Origin: Caryophanales bacterium
GTDB taxonomy: Bacteria; Bacillota; Bacilli; Paenibacillales; CANHCR01
Assembly: GCA_947459205.1 (NCBI GenBank)
Contig: CANHCR010000017.1
Coordinates: forward strand, 1-48,435
DNA: 48,435 bases
Reading direction: 5' to 3'
The translations under genes and the position numbers were made by a program. Positions 26,760 to 34,933 of this stretch are shown piece after piece. The notes under the pieces are model-generated. The model did no database searches and was not told where the DNA came from. It saw only the letters and a list, made by a program, of their open reading frames with translations. Each line of letters begins with the position of its first letter. Within the stretch, counting starts at the first letter, position 1.

Positions 26760-27440
26760 TCATACGAGATGTTTCAGAGCCTCTCTCTTGCTTAACGGCT
26801 TTAACTCACAGGAGTGCACGAATTGCAACACGGATTGCGGTTGAACGCGAGCGTATTGGCGTAGCGCCCAGCCAATCGCTTTTTGCACAAAAAACTCATT
26901 GCTAGCCGCCAAATTCTCTATGTATCGATACAACAATTGCTCATTGGTGCGCGACTTTGCAGACAGTTGAAAAAGAATCGACGTACGTTGCAACCAGATG
27001 TTATCGCTGCGATTCCACTTTTCGAGCACATTCGAGATTTCGTTCGTGACTTCGGGCGGTTGCGATACATACAGGAAGCCAATGACATTCGGCGCAATCG
27101 TATCGACCGTGTCCCACCAAGATTTCGTCGTGATCAGTTGTTCGATCCAAGCGATATCGTCAAACGTCAACTGTTTGCGCCAAGTATCGAGCAAATCCAG
27201 TGCAACGCGCTGATATTCACGTTCCGGCAATCCCCAAAAATACTGGACTCGTTCCCGTAATTGTGATCGACTTGGCTTATCGATTGTTTTCACCCAGGCC
27301 TTAGTAAGTTGACGTTGCAACGGTACAGGGACGCCGATAAACTCAAACTGACCGCGCATATATTGCTTGCACCAACTTGCATAGACTGGGTCACTGTGTT
27401 TCTCCATCTCGCTCATTAGCCGTTTGCATTCGAGATTCAT
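26760..27440 (-). CDS. DNA alkylation repair protein, AlkD-like
   Basis: A 226-aa all-helical HEAT-like-repeat protein of the AlkD glycosylase family, which removes bulky or positively charged alkylated bases. Family pattern: DPVYASWCKQYMRGQFEFIGVP, ALDLLDTW, TTKSWWDTVDTIAPNVIG, WLQRTSILFQL, FVQKAIGWALRQYAR. The tryptophan-aspartate pair in KSWWDTVD corresponds to the base-binding and catalytic region. The gene lies 18 bases downstream of the HNH endonuclease gene, so it belongs to the NERD-HNH-AlkD operon. The weak GGGGAT upstream suggests translation may be coupled. Confidence 0.9.
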   Translation of the reverse strand: MNLECKRLMSEMEKHSDPVYASWCKQYMRGQFEFIGVPVPLQRQLTKAWVKTIDKPSRSQLRERVQYFWGLPEREYQRVALDLLDTWRKQLTFDDIAWIEQLITTKSWWDTVDTIAPNVIGFLYVSQPPEVTNEISNVLEKWNRSDNIWLQRTSILFQLSAKSRTNEQLLYRYIENLAASNEFFVQKAIGWALRQYARVQPQSVLQFVHSCELKPLSKREALKHLV

Positions 27441-27458
27441 GTTCGTTTGATCCCCATT

Positions 27459-28340
27459 TCAATACGAGTAGCGCTTATTGCCGCGAAACACTTCCTTAAA
27501 GTGCCATTGCAAATAACGATCTTTCGGCTGATAGTCAGGCGCAATCGGCATTCGAATCGATCGACCGTGATATTTCATCAACCACTCCTCGAACCCGCCG
27601 TTCCCATTCGCCTGATCGGACACGAGAAAGCGTCGCGTGTCATGATCAATCGTGAACACCCCGCGATCAAACAACTTGTGATGCATCGAACACAAAGCGA
27701 GACCATTGTTTTCGTCATCCGGACCGCCTGCCTGATGCCACTGAATATGTGCCGCCTCCACGCCAACCAAGATGTGACCGAGACGCACTTGGAAATCACA
27801 GACAGCACATTTGTATTCATACGCCCGCAAAATGTGTTCTCTGAATTTCGGATCCCTAGCACGCGATTTGACGAGACGCACATTCGGATTCAGTCCGACA
27901 TCATTGAGAATGTCCTCATGCATCGTCTCGGGAAAATGCTCATTTAAAATCAGCAGCGCCAGTTCGGTGATCAACGCAGGATTTTGCTCCAACAGCGCTT
28001 GCACATCTGCACGAAAGCGACCTGCAAATCCTTCCTGCAAAAGATAGCGATCCTTAATCTCGCGGTTGTCAATCGGCAAATTCAGTTCCCAAATACCACC
28101 GTCATTGCGCAGCCTAACAAACGGTTCTTCGGGATGGTACGTCTTGCGTGGTGGACCATACTCACGCAGTAAATAAGCAAGACGCTCTCGCACTTCATTG
28201 TAACTGAATTCACTCACTTTGTCTGTCTGAACGCGACCAAGCGCATACAAAAGTAGCAGCGGTTTGTGCGGCGCTCGCTGCTGTCCTTTTTTCCAAATAC
28301 TTAGATTCATGATTTGTCGCTTTAATTGGTCAGCGTTCAA
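27459..28340 (-). CDS. HNH endonuclease of the phosphorothioate-DNA-binding (ScoMcrA-like) restriction family
   Basis: A 293-aa type IV-like restriction nuclease. The N-terminal half (RAPHKPLLLLYALGR, REYGPPRKTYHPEEPFVRL) matches the sulfur-binding domain of phosphorothioate-dependent enzymes such as ScoMcrA. The C-terminal half is an HNH domain: CAVCDF, VEAAHIQWHQAGGPDDENNG, LCSMHHKLFDRG, with the two Cys and the AAH, N and HHK positions present. Such enzymes cut DNA bearing Dnd-type sulfur modification. The start is TTG 28340, 5 bases after the NERD gene stop; ATG 28310 is the in-frame alternative but would remove the usual N-terminal helix. No dnd genes are nearby, as expected for a restriction-only system. 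Confidence 0.85.
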   Translation of the reverse strand: MNADQLKRQIMNLSIWKKGQQRAPHKPLLLLYALGRVQTDKVSEFSYNEVRERLAYLLREYGPPRKTYHPEEPFVRLRNDGGIWELNLPIDNREIKDRYLLQEGFAGRFRADVQALLEQNPALITELALLILNEHFPETMHEDILNDVGLNPNVRLVKSRARDPKFREHILRAYEYKCAVCDFQVRLGHILVGVEAAHIQWHQAGGPDDENNGLALCSMHHKLFDRGVFTIDHDTRRFLVSDQANGNGGFEEWLMKYHGRSIRMPIAPDYQPKDRYLQWHFKEVFRGNKRYSY

Positions 28341-28345
28341 TGGAA

Positions 28346-29038
28346 TCAGCTCTCATTCGTTTGCGTGACGATACGCTTTCTGATTTCTGGATCAACAATA
28401 TTAGCACGCCTAATTGTGCTCTCAATCACCTCGAGACTAGACATAGACAATGGCGACACACCGCCTTCCATCTTCATTCTAAAACATTTTCGGGTGACAA
28501 ACTCGCTAAATTCGGTATCATAGACGACCAATTCGTTCGACTGGATATTCCGAAGTTCAGCGTCAACTTGAAATGTGCAACGCCGATTAAACGAAACAAT
28601 CGATACAAACGGTACTAATTTGTGATCAGATAGAAGTCGCTCGAGCGCTTTAATATGTCCGTAGTTTTGGCGAATGGGACTGTACATTTTGAACCGTTTG
28701 TTGACATACCAGTTCGCTTGTTCCTTTTTACCACTTATGTAACCGCTATAGTTCTTCGTTTCAACAACAAAAATAGCATACGGTGTTAGTACAATGTGAT
28801 CGATTTGCGAATATTGAGTCCGCGATTTCGGATTGGCAATCATTATATCGCTCATATGTATGTATTCCTGTGGCAACTGGGACAATTGTATTTCAATTTT
28901 GTACTCGCCTAATGCTCCGATTCGTGCAGCTTTAATCTTTTGTTTCGGTTTTTCATTGGGCTTCGTATCACTGAAAAACATGCGTAATTTATCAAGCAAC
29001 CATTTCAACTTCTTCCAACTCCTAGGCCAAATGATCAC
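28346..29038 (-). CDS. NERD domain protein (nuclease-related)
   Basis: A 230-aa protein. A basic N-terminus is followed by the NERD domain (about 45-170): GALGEYKIEIQLSQLP, then SQIDHIVLTPYAIFVVETKNYSG, WYVNK and PIRQNYGHIKAL. The D of QIDH and the E-x-K of ETKNY fit a PD-(D/E)XK-like active site, so a nuclease function is plausible. GTG 29038 is the start of the open frame but lacks a good ribosome site; TTG 29008, about 10 bases after AGGAG, is possible. It is first of the NERD-HNH-AlkD genes, 5 bases from the HNH gene. Confidence 0.82.
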   Translation of the reverse strand: MIIWPRSWKKLKWLLDKLRMFFSDTKPNEKPKQKIKAARIGALGEYKIEIQLSQLPQEYIHMSDIMIANPKSRTQYSQIDHIVLTPYAIFVVETKNYSGYISGKKEQANWYVNKRFKMYSPIRQNYGHIKALERLLSDHKLVPFVSIVSFNRRCTFQVDAELRNIQSNELVVYDTEFSEFVTRKCFRMKMEGGVSPLSMSSLEVIESTIRRANIVDPEIRKRIVTQTNES

Positions 29039-29052
29039 TTCGTTGTTGCCGT

Positions 29053-29460
29053 TTAAGACTTAACAAATGCCGGATCCATCCACGCCACTTCCCATTGGTG
29101 TCCGTCAAAATCAGCAAATGAACGTTGATACATAAATCCGTGATCCGCCGGCTCTGCATAAGAAGTCGCTCCAAGTGCTAGCGCTTGATCAACCAATCGA
29201 TCGACCTCCTCACGGCTTTCTGCACTGAGCGCAATCAACACTTCCGTCACTTGATGGGCATCGGCAATCTTTTTCTTCGTAAAAGTCGCAAAATGCTCGT
29301 GTGTCAATAACATTGCATAAATGTTGTCGTGAATGATCATGCACGCCGCGGCATCGCTCGTAAATTGTGGATGGAATGAAAATCCTAACTTTTCAAAAAA
29401 GGTTTGCGTTCTCTTCAAGTCTGAAACAGGCAGGTTCACAAAAATGTGTTTAAGAATCAT
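29053..29460 (-). CDS. VOC family (glyoxalase/bleomycin-resistance-like) protein
   Basis: A 135-aa beta-alpha-beta-beta-beta metalloprotein fold, with two module halves: HIFVNLPVSDLKRTQTFFEKLGF and the end MYQRSFADFDGHQWEVAWMD. It resembles the YaeR/glyoxalase-like VOC proteins common in Bacillales; substrate unknown. ATG 29460 follows GGGAGGAAAG. It is divergent from the hisK-like pseudogene. Confidence 0.87.
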   Translation of the reverse strand: MILKHIFVNLPVSDLKRTQTFFEKLGFSFHPQFTSDAAACMIIHDNIYAMLLTHEHFATFTKKKIADAHQVTEVLIALSAESREEVDRLVDQALALGATSYAEPADHGFMYQRSFADFDGHQWEVAWMDPAFVKS

Positions 29461-29555
29461 AATCTGACACTTTCCTCCCAAAATAGTTGTTATGTACATA
29501 TGCGTTATCGATAGCATCATTATACATCAATCATAGAAAAGGAGTCGATTAACTG

Positions 29556-30304
29556 ATGAAATTCGACATGCACACCCATCACCAACGTTGCGGTCACGCA
29601 AGCGGCACGATTGAAGACTATATCAGAGAGGTTCTCCGACAAGGAGCGCCCATAACACCTATACGGCATCATCATGCGACAAAATTAAGGTGTTGCAGAG
29701 CGTTGAGGCTGACTACTATCCGCAACTCGAACAGCGATACCGAAGCAAACTCGCCCAGTTCCCGTTTGACTATGTCATTGGGTCCGTGCACATCGTCGTT
29801 CCCGGGGCAACTGTCTTTCGCACACAAAATTGGATTGGTCGCTCGGACGAAGAAATCATCATGCTCAAAGAACGCTACTACCGTTATATCCAAGGTTCAA
29901 TCCTCAGTGGCATGTATGACATCATCGGACACATGGACGCACTGAAAGTTTCGTATCAAAAGTGTGTAGATACACTTCCGTCACCGAGTTTCGCTACGTT
30001 CGCCGACATTCCTACAACCGAGGTTGATAACACACTGAAATTACTTGCGGAGTCCGAACAGGTCATCGAAGTAAACAGCGCGTTTAGTTACAATTTTTCC
30101 AATGGCACGGCGAACTGGTATCCAAGTCATGAGTTGCTGGAGAGAGCCTGCCACTACGGCGTGCGCGTCACGTTCGGCTCTGATGCACATGATTCATATT
30201 ATGTAGCGTGGCAACGCGAAGAAGTGAAAGCGGCGCTGCGAGACATCGGCTATAAAGAATGGTACTTCTTCCGCGGGCGCAAACCAGTAGCCTGTCCGTT
30301 TTGA
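29556..30304 (+). pseudogene. HisK-like histidinol-phosphatase (PHP), internally deleted
   Basis: The first 31 codons (MKFDMHTHHQRCGHASGTIE...LRQGA) are a normal N-terminus of a PHP-domain histidinol-phosphatase, with the metal-binding HTH and HRCGH-like region. The remainder (DKIKVLQSVEADYYP...YVIGSVH...MYDIIGHMD...VTFGSDAHDS...RKPVACPF) is also conserved but in another frame. Between them about 40 expected residues, including the DHS metal ligand segment, are missing. The reading frame from the start therefore runs into unrelated residues (to 29945), and the downstream part is open only from GTG 29690. Loss of part of the metal site and the frame make it a pseudogene. AAAGGAG precedes the ATG. 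Confidence 0.87.
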
Positions 30305-30397
30305 CTCGAGAAAAAATCTTTAACACATGGACACTTTCCGTACAACCTCTTTCGTTACGCTAGATTTGCAACAAAAATCTAATGAGAGGTGATAGAA

Positions 30398-30769
30398 ATG
30401 AAGAAGAAAAAGACAGGTCTCATTTTCGGACTGGCGTTGATGTTGATTTTGACCAGTGCTGTGCTAATCGGATGTTCGAGCGAAAATCCGCTGCAGGCAA
30501 AACTGTTGGGTACCTGGTCGAATGTAGCTGAAGACGGTTCCACGGGAAAAATGGAGTTTTACGATGACAATACGTTTCTGTTTAATGCAGACGGAGATGA
30601 GAAAACCTTACAATACAAGATTATCGGCGAAGATTATCCAGCGATGATTCTGATTTCTGACATCGGCGATGATGAAAACTTCTATAAATCAGAGTTTTCA
30701 TTCGAGAGTGACGAGCAGCTCATCTTCAAACTTGAAGATGGCTCGGAAGTCACGATGACGAAGAATTAA
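30398..30769 (+). CDS. Small lipoprotein, DUF5640-like beta-rich domain
   Basis: A 123-aa lipoprotein: signal peptide KKKKTGLIFGLALMLILT, lipobox LIGC, then about 95 acidic residues (LLGTWSNVAEDGSTGKMEFY, FKLEDGSEVTMTK) of the small 'GTW...' type of eight-stranded lipocalin-like domain seen in several Firmicutes lipoproteins. Function unknown. Start ATG 30398 follows GAGAGGTG; GTG 30389 overlaps this site. It has its own terminator. Confidence 0.75.
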   Translation: MKKKKTGLIFGLALMLILTSAVLIGCSSENPLQAKLLGTWSNVAEDGSTGKMEFYDDNTFLFNADGDEKTLQYKIIGEDYPAMILISDIGDDENFYKSEFSFESDEQLIFKLEDGSEVTMTKN

Positions 30770-30800
30770 TTGAATTTCAGTTTATTCAGCATTCACCGCA

Positions 30801-30841
30801 CAAAAAAACGAGTCCTCCATCCAAGGTGGACTCGTTTTTGC
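30801..30841. terminator. Bidirectional terminator
   Basis: The stem AAAACGAGTCCtCC / GGTGGACTCGTTTT has A and T runs, between two convergent genes (lipoprotein and HtpX). Confidence 0.92.
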
Positions 30842-30857
30842 TAATTGCACAAATTAC

Positions 30858-31745
30858 TCATGTACCAAAATCGTCCATCGCTCGCAAGCGCGCTATTCTT
30901 CGCTCCAATGAAGGGTGTGTCGAAAAGAGATCGAGTATCGATGGGCCCGCGTTTATTTTAAAAGCAGCATACGATTGTTGTTGTTTGATTGTGATGACGG
31001 GTACCTGCCGTAACGATTCAAGCGCATGAATCATCGATTGTGGATCGACTAGTTGGGCGGCCAACTGATCGGCTTTAAACTCGCGATGGCGCGAGAATGC
31101 TTTCGCAACTAAACTCCCAAGAAACACAAGGAATACGGTAATCAAAAATTTGGCAATCGTAATGAGCCAGAACGCCAACGCACTCACTTGATCGGAGAAA
31201 AATGCTGTCCACTTAATCAGCCACAATGGTATCGTGATGATGTAGATGACCGTATTGATTACACTTTGGACAAGCGCCAACGTCACCATGTCGCCATTCG
31301 CAATATGCGCAATTTCATGGGCAGCCACTGCAGCAATCGCATCTTCGTCTAACGTTTCCAACAGCCCCGTACTAAAAGCGACCATCGAGGATGACCGCGT
31401 GGCACCAGTAGCAAACGCATTCACATCGGCACTTTCGTAAATCCCCACTTCAGGCACACGTTGCAAGCCAGCACGTTGACTGAGTGTCTCAATCAAGCGA
31501 TACAGATTGCGCTCTGTTTCGTTGTTAAAATGATTGGGCTCAATCACATAGATGCCATGCGCTCTTTTGGCTGACCACTTCGAAAAAAGCAGTGAAAAGA
31601 ATGGAATCGTGCAACTAAAGAGCAGCAAGTACGGCGCGAGCGACAATGCAGCGCCACCAGTAATAATGGCAAGCGAAACGACTACGGCAGCATTCGCCGC
31701 TAGAAACCACGAAAAGCGTTTCAACCAACCACTTCGAATCTCCAT
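30858..31745 (-). CDS. htpX: HtpX-like M48 zinc metalloprotease
   Basis: A membrane-embedded protease of the M48B family that degrades damaged membrane proteins. Signature: HEIAHIANGD with the zinc-binding HEXXH, and the third ligand in SRHREFKADQLAA. Transmembrane segments occur near the N-terminus (two) and after the HEXXH (two). From ATG 31745 it is 295 aa, the usual length and with a typical N-terminus (RSGWLKRFSWFLAANA). A GTG start at 31796 following a near-perfect AGGAGG would add 17 residues and cannot be excluded. Divergent from the small basic protein gene; bounded by a terminator at its end. Confidence 0.9.
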   Translation of the reverse strand: MEIRSGWLKRFSWFLAANAAVVVSLAIITGGAALSLAPYLLLFSCTIPFFSLLFSKWSAKRAHGIYVIEPNHFNNETERNLYRLIETLSQRAGLQRVPEVGIYESADVNAFATGATRSSSMVAFSTGLLETLDEDAIAAVAAHEIAHIANGDMVTLALVQSVINTVIYIITIPLWLIKWTAFFSDQVSALAFWLITIAKFLITVFLVFLGSLVAKAFSRHREFKADQLAAQLVDPQSMIHALESLRQVPVITIKQQQSYAAFKINAGPSILDLFSTHPSLERRIARLRAMDDFGT

Positions 31746-31921
31746 TGGCGGTTTCCTCGCCAAGGTTCCCGTTACAGAAACTAACCAATTTGACACATCC
31801 AACACCTCCTAAGTGAATAAATCCACGATAACAAAGAAGGATGGTCAATTGTTGTCTAGCATCTCACACACACTATGTAATATACTAAATGAGAACTACA
31901 TTTTTATACGAGGTGTCGACC

Positions 31922-32143
31922 ATGACTGAACACACAAACAATTCCGCGGAAAACAAAGAGACGAAGCCACTATCCGCTGCAGAAATTGCCAAACAGTTGC
32001 TCGCTCGCAAAAAAGAAGCGCAGGCGCGGGCGAAATCAAACGGACAATCTTTTAGTGGGGCACAATCGTCCGATGGCATTCCCACTATGAAAAACCAAAA
32101 CAACAAAAAACCGAATAATCAGCGCAAACGAATGGGTGTCTGA
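31922..32143 (+). CDS. Small, basic hypothetical protein
   Basis: A 73-aa hydrophilic protein rich in K, N, Q and A: an N-terminal acidic/polar part, a charged helix (LSAAEIAKQLLARKKEAQARAKS) and a tail ending KNQNNKKPNNQRKRMGV. ATG 31922 is preceded by GAGGTG. I recall similar small proteins in Paenibacillus-like genomes with this tail, but no function. No signal peptide or domain. Confidence 0.55.
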   Translation: MTEHTNNSAENKETKPLSAAEIAKQLLARKKEAQARAKSNGQSFSGAQSSDGIPTMKNQNNKKPNNQRKRMGV

Positions 32144-32438
32144 ACCTAGATCAGACATCCTCGGATTCTACAATCCCATGTATTCGGTTACTTGATACGC
32201 ATGTCCCCGCATACTACGAAACGCCAATCTTGGTCAACTTATTCCACGGCATTCGACCAGCACCTGACTGATTTCAGCGATATTATATCATCTATCCTTA
32301 AATGACTAAAAAATAACGATGGCGCGTTTCATGATCAACATCACCTTACATCATACAACTATCAAATTCAATCAAGAATTGTATTCACCAAAAAGAAACT
32401 TCCCCTGTTTTTTTCGCTGATTCGAGTCCGCTTTGACA
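32144..32438. other. Intergenic region with no feature recognised
   Basis: About 295 bases after the small protein gene. I see no hairpin-T terminator for the upstream gene, no promoter boxes of good quality and no conserved coding segment on either strand; both strands have frequent stops. Confidence 0.6.
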
Positions 32439-32468
32439 CTAAAAAACGCCAACAAAAGCCGACGTTTT
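32439..32468 (-). terminator. Rho-independent terminator behind a 43-codon frame
   Basis: On the minus strand AACGTCGGC pairs fully (with G-U pairs) with GTTGGCGTT across a TTTT loop and is followed by TTTT. Confidence 0.6.
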
Positions 32469-32508
32469 ATCAATGTATAACCTATTGTGTTTATTTGTTT
32501 CATTTCTT

Positions 32509-32640
32509 TTATTGTTCGCTCAATTTCTCATCTGCTGACACTGCAGGCAGCGATTCATAGTATTTGTTTAAAGCGTTAATTTTCTCGGTAATCAACACCC
32601 AGATCAGTTCGGTGTCGCTCAACGATGACTCTCGTTTCAC
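32509..32640 (-). CDS. Possible small protein (43 aa)
   Basis: An uninterrupted frame starting at GTG 32640 (AAGGAA 3-4 bases before it, so spacing is tight) reads KRESSLSDTELIWVLITEKI... and ends SADEKLSEQ-stop. The next codon upstream is out of frame with a stop close by, so the frame is complete. A full hairpin terminator (32439-32468) follows 40 bases downstream. It looks like one amphipathic helix with charged ends. I do not recognise the family. The terminator and an AAGGAA make expression plausible, but proof is lacking. Confidence 0.38.
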   Translation of the reverse strand: MKRESSLSDTELIWVLITEKINALNKYYESLPAVSADEKLSEQ

Positions 32641-32760
32641 ATTTCCTTTTTATTTACCGTAATCATCTTCCGCATTGGGTATGCTTTCGATAAAAACACT
32701 AACGGTGCTTGTGAACAAAAACTTTATACTCCGCTCTCTTCGGTCCACCTCCCAACGCTT

Positions 32761-34407
32761 TTAATGATTGGTTAGCATACTGTACGACTTGTAGCCACCC
32801 GATATATTTTTCACCCGCTGAAAGCCATACTGTTGTAAAATCCGCGATGCCACATAGCCGCGAAAGCCGACTTGGCAATAGACCCACACTTCATCGACGG
32901 CATGAAGTTCATCCAATCGATCGCGCAATTCATCCACTGGAATGTTTAGCGAATGCGGAATCGCTCCACGACTATGTTCTGCGGCACTTCGCACGTCTAC
33001 CAATAAGACTCCCTCCGGCAATTGCTGAAGTAACGTTTCTGGCATAACGACTGCAACTAATCCTACGAGAATATTTTGTGCGGCGAACCCTGCTAGATTG
33101 ACTGGATCTTTGGCCGATGAGAACGGAGGCGCATAACACAATTCCAGTTCGGTCAAATCATCGACTGTGCCCCCCATTCTGATGACCGTCGCAATCACAT
33201 CAATCCGTTTATCTACGCCTTCTTTGCCCATAGCTTGAGCACCATAAATTTCGCCGTTTTCCCCGAATATCAGTTTCAATGACAATTGAGAAGCACCGGG
33301 ATAATAGCCTGCATGTGAGTTCGGATGAACGTGTACAACATGGTATTTCATCCCAGTCGCCTGAAGTGCGCGTTCGTTGAAACCGGTCGAGGCCGCCGTC
33401 AACTCAAACACTTTGATAATCGCCGTGCCCTGCGTTCCTTTGTATTTCGAATCGAGCCCACAAATGTGATCAGCAACAATTCTTCCTTGCTTATTTGCCG
33501 GTCCGGCGAGCGGAATGGCAGTCTTTTGTTGATTGATATAATGCACGACTTCGACGGCATCGCCCAACGCATAGACACCGTTCTGATTGGTTTGCATATG
33601 CTGATTGACGAGAATATGTCCGCGCGGTCCTAATTCTAGTCCGGAATCTTGCAAAAATGCAGTATCTGGTTGCACGCCGATTGCTAATATCACCAAGTCT
33701 GCAAAAACTTGACGGCCACTCTTCAAAGTAACAAAATTTTCTTCAAACGCAGTCACACTGTCTCCCAAAACAAGTTCGACACCGTTTGCTTGTAATTCCT
33801 GCTCGGCAAACACAACCATGTCTGTATCAAACGGAGCCAAAATGTGTGGTGCAGCTTCGACGACGGTCACTTTCAAACCGCGATGGGCAACATTTTCCGC
33901 CATCTCAATCCCAATATAACCACCGCCAACCACAACCACTTGCTGCGCGTCCGATTGATCAATCACCTGTTTGATGCGATCCATGTCGGCTAGATTTCGC
34001 AAAGTCATGATGCGCGATGACTCAATGCCAGGAATCGGTGGCCGCAACGGCTTTGCTCCAGGCGAAAGCACGAGTGCATCATATGCTAGCTCATATGACG
34101 AAGTATTCGTGTTGCGAACTGTCATCGTTTTGTTAGCAAAATCAACGCCAATCACTTCGCTAAATACGCGCACATCCAGATTAAATCGATTTTTCATCAA
34201 CTGAGGGGTGACAACTAGCAATTTCTCGCGTTGCATAATCGTCTCACCGATATAATATGGCAAGCCGCAGTTCGCGAAAGAAATGTGTTCATCACGTTCA
34301 AAAATAATAATCTCCGCATGCTCATCTAAACGACGCAAACGCGCTGCCGTTGACGCACCTCCGGCAACACCGCCAACGATGCAAATTCGTTTTCTTTGTT
34401 CTGTCAT
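32761..34407 (-). CDS. CoA-disulfide reductase with C-terminal rhodanese domain
   Basis: A 548-aa flavoprotein of the pyridine nucleotide-disulfide oxidoreductase class. FAD-binding GGVAGGASTAARLRR is near residue 12, the catalytic single cysteine SFANCGLPYY near residue 47, NADPH-binding VVGGGYIGIEMAEN near residue 160, and the FAD-contacting VYALGDAVE near residue 295. The dimerisation domain runs to about 450, followed by a rhodanese domain (ILVDVRS..., active-site VYCQVGFRGY). Such CoADR-Rhd enzymes handle CoA persulfide and polysulfide reduction. GGAGGAACGACCC precedes ATG 34407. It lies 26 bases after the cstR-like pseudogene and presumably shares its promoter and operator. Confidence 0.93.
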   Translation of the reverse strand: MTEQRKRICIVGGVAGGASTAARLRRLDEHAEIIIFERDEHISFANCGLPYYIGETIMQREKLLVVTPQLMKNRFNLDVRVFSEVIGVDFANKTMTVRNTNTSSYELAYDALVLSPGAKPLRPPIPGIESSRIMTLRNLADMDRIKQVIDQSDAQQVVVVGGGYIGIEMAENVAHRGLKVTVVEAAPHILAPFDTDMVVFAEQELQANGVELVLGDSVTAFEENFVTLKSGRQVFADLVILAIGVQPDTAFLQDSGLELGPRGHILVNQHMQTNQNGVYALGDAVEVVHYINQQKTAIPLAGPANKQGRIVADHICGLDSKYKGTQGTAIIKVFELTAASTGFNERALQATGMKYHVVHVHPNSHAGYYPGASQLSLKLIFGENGEIYGAQAMGKEGVDKRIDVIATVIRMGGTVDDLTELELCYAPPFSSAKDPVNLAGFAAQNILVGLVAVVMPETLLQQLPEGVLLVDVRSAAEHSRGAIPHSLNIPVDELRDRLDELHAVDEVWVYCQVGFRGYVASRILQQYGFQRVKNISGGYKSYSMLTNH

Positions 34408-34433
34408 GGGTCGTTCCTCCGAAACATATATTT

Positions 34434-34599
34434 TTACTTGCTCTTCATTAAAAGATCAACAGCTTCTTGAACCACCTTGCGCGTGTCGCCACCTCTAGCC
34501 TGCTCTTCAAGAATGCATTGTTCCAAATTGAGCGCCACGAATCTGGTCCTCAATCCGTTCCAAACGTTTCATCACATCTGCCTCATAGTTGGTTTTCAT
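34434..34599 (-). pseudogene. CstR/CsoR-family repressor, internally deleted and frameshifted
   Basis: The start MKTNYEADVMKRLERIEDQIRG is a typical DUF156 (CsoR/CstR) N-terminus; the frame then hits stop after a few codons. In another frame of the same DNA the conserved end (ALNLEQCILEEQARGGD...VVQEAVDLLMKSK-stop) is intact. About 40 codons between them, including the first sensing cysteine, are missing, so no functional repressor can be made. The gene precedes the CoA-disulfide reductase, and the ATACCC-type operators of this family remain in front of it. At the junction CGTGGCGCTC, both ends read GTGGCG. Confidence 0.85.
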
Positions 34600-34622
34600 C
34601 TCAAAAACACCTTTTTATAAAT

Positions 34623-34638
34623 ATACCCTATAAGGTAT
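34623..34638. promoter_or_regulatory. CstR-type operator
   Basis: ATACCC-TATA-AGGTAT is one base from a perfect ATACCC-N4-GGGTAT inverted repeat, the known operator pattern of persulfide-sensing CstR. It overlaps the -10 of the promoter for the cstR/reductase unit. Confidence 0.75.
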
Positions 34639-34665
34639 CATACGATTCTATTGTAAAGAGTGCAA
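34637..34665 (-). promoter_or_regulatory. SigA-type promoter of the cstR/CoA-disulfide reductase operon
   Basis: On the minus strand the -35 box TTGCAC (34660-34665), 17 bases, then the -10 box TATGAT (34637-34642), whose end overlaps the operator at 34623-34638. Confidence 0.7.
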
Positions 34666-34702
34666 GTGATATTTCAAATCTTATGTTTCGGTACTCCGAC
34701 CG

Positions 34703-34731
34703 TTGAGGAACAACTTTTTCCAGATTATAAT
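34703..34731 (+). promoter_or_regulatory. SigA-type promoter on the plus strand, with no gene downstream
   Basis: The -35 box TTGAGG (34703-34708), a 17-base spacer and a perfect TATAAT (34726-34731). A CstR-type operator follows from about +8. No coding region is evident downstream on this strand. Confidence 0.6.
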
Positions 34732-34744
34732 GAAACCTAAATAA

Positions 34745-34760
34745 ATACCCAAAAGGGTAT
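34745..34760. promoter_or_regulatory. CstR-type operator, perfect palindrome
   Basis: ATACCC-AAAA-GGGTAT, a perfect inverted repeat of the CstR operator type, just after the plus-strand promoter at 34703-34731. Confidence 0.78.
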
Positions 34761-34902
34761 AAACGGACTTGAGAAATTGAGTAGTTTTATTCAGTCTATT
34801 TTTGAGAATAAAAGTTGTCCTATTTTTCTATAATAAAACCCCTTTTCCCTCACCCGCGAGTCCCATGAGCTTAACGGTACAAAAGCATAACTTTTTGTCA
34901 TT

Positions 34903-34930
34903 TGAAAAAAGCAACCACGCAGGCTGCTTA
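34903..34930 (-). terminator. Terminator behind the toxin-antitoxin remnant
   Basis: The stem AAGCAGCC / GGTTGCTT is followed by TTTTT on the minus strand. The same terminator form follows the related locus at 46172. Confidence 0.75.
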
Positions 34931-34933
34931 TCA

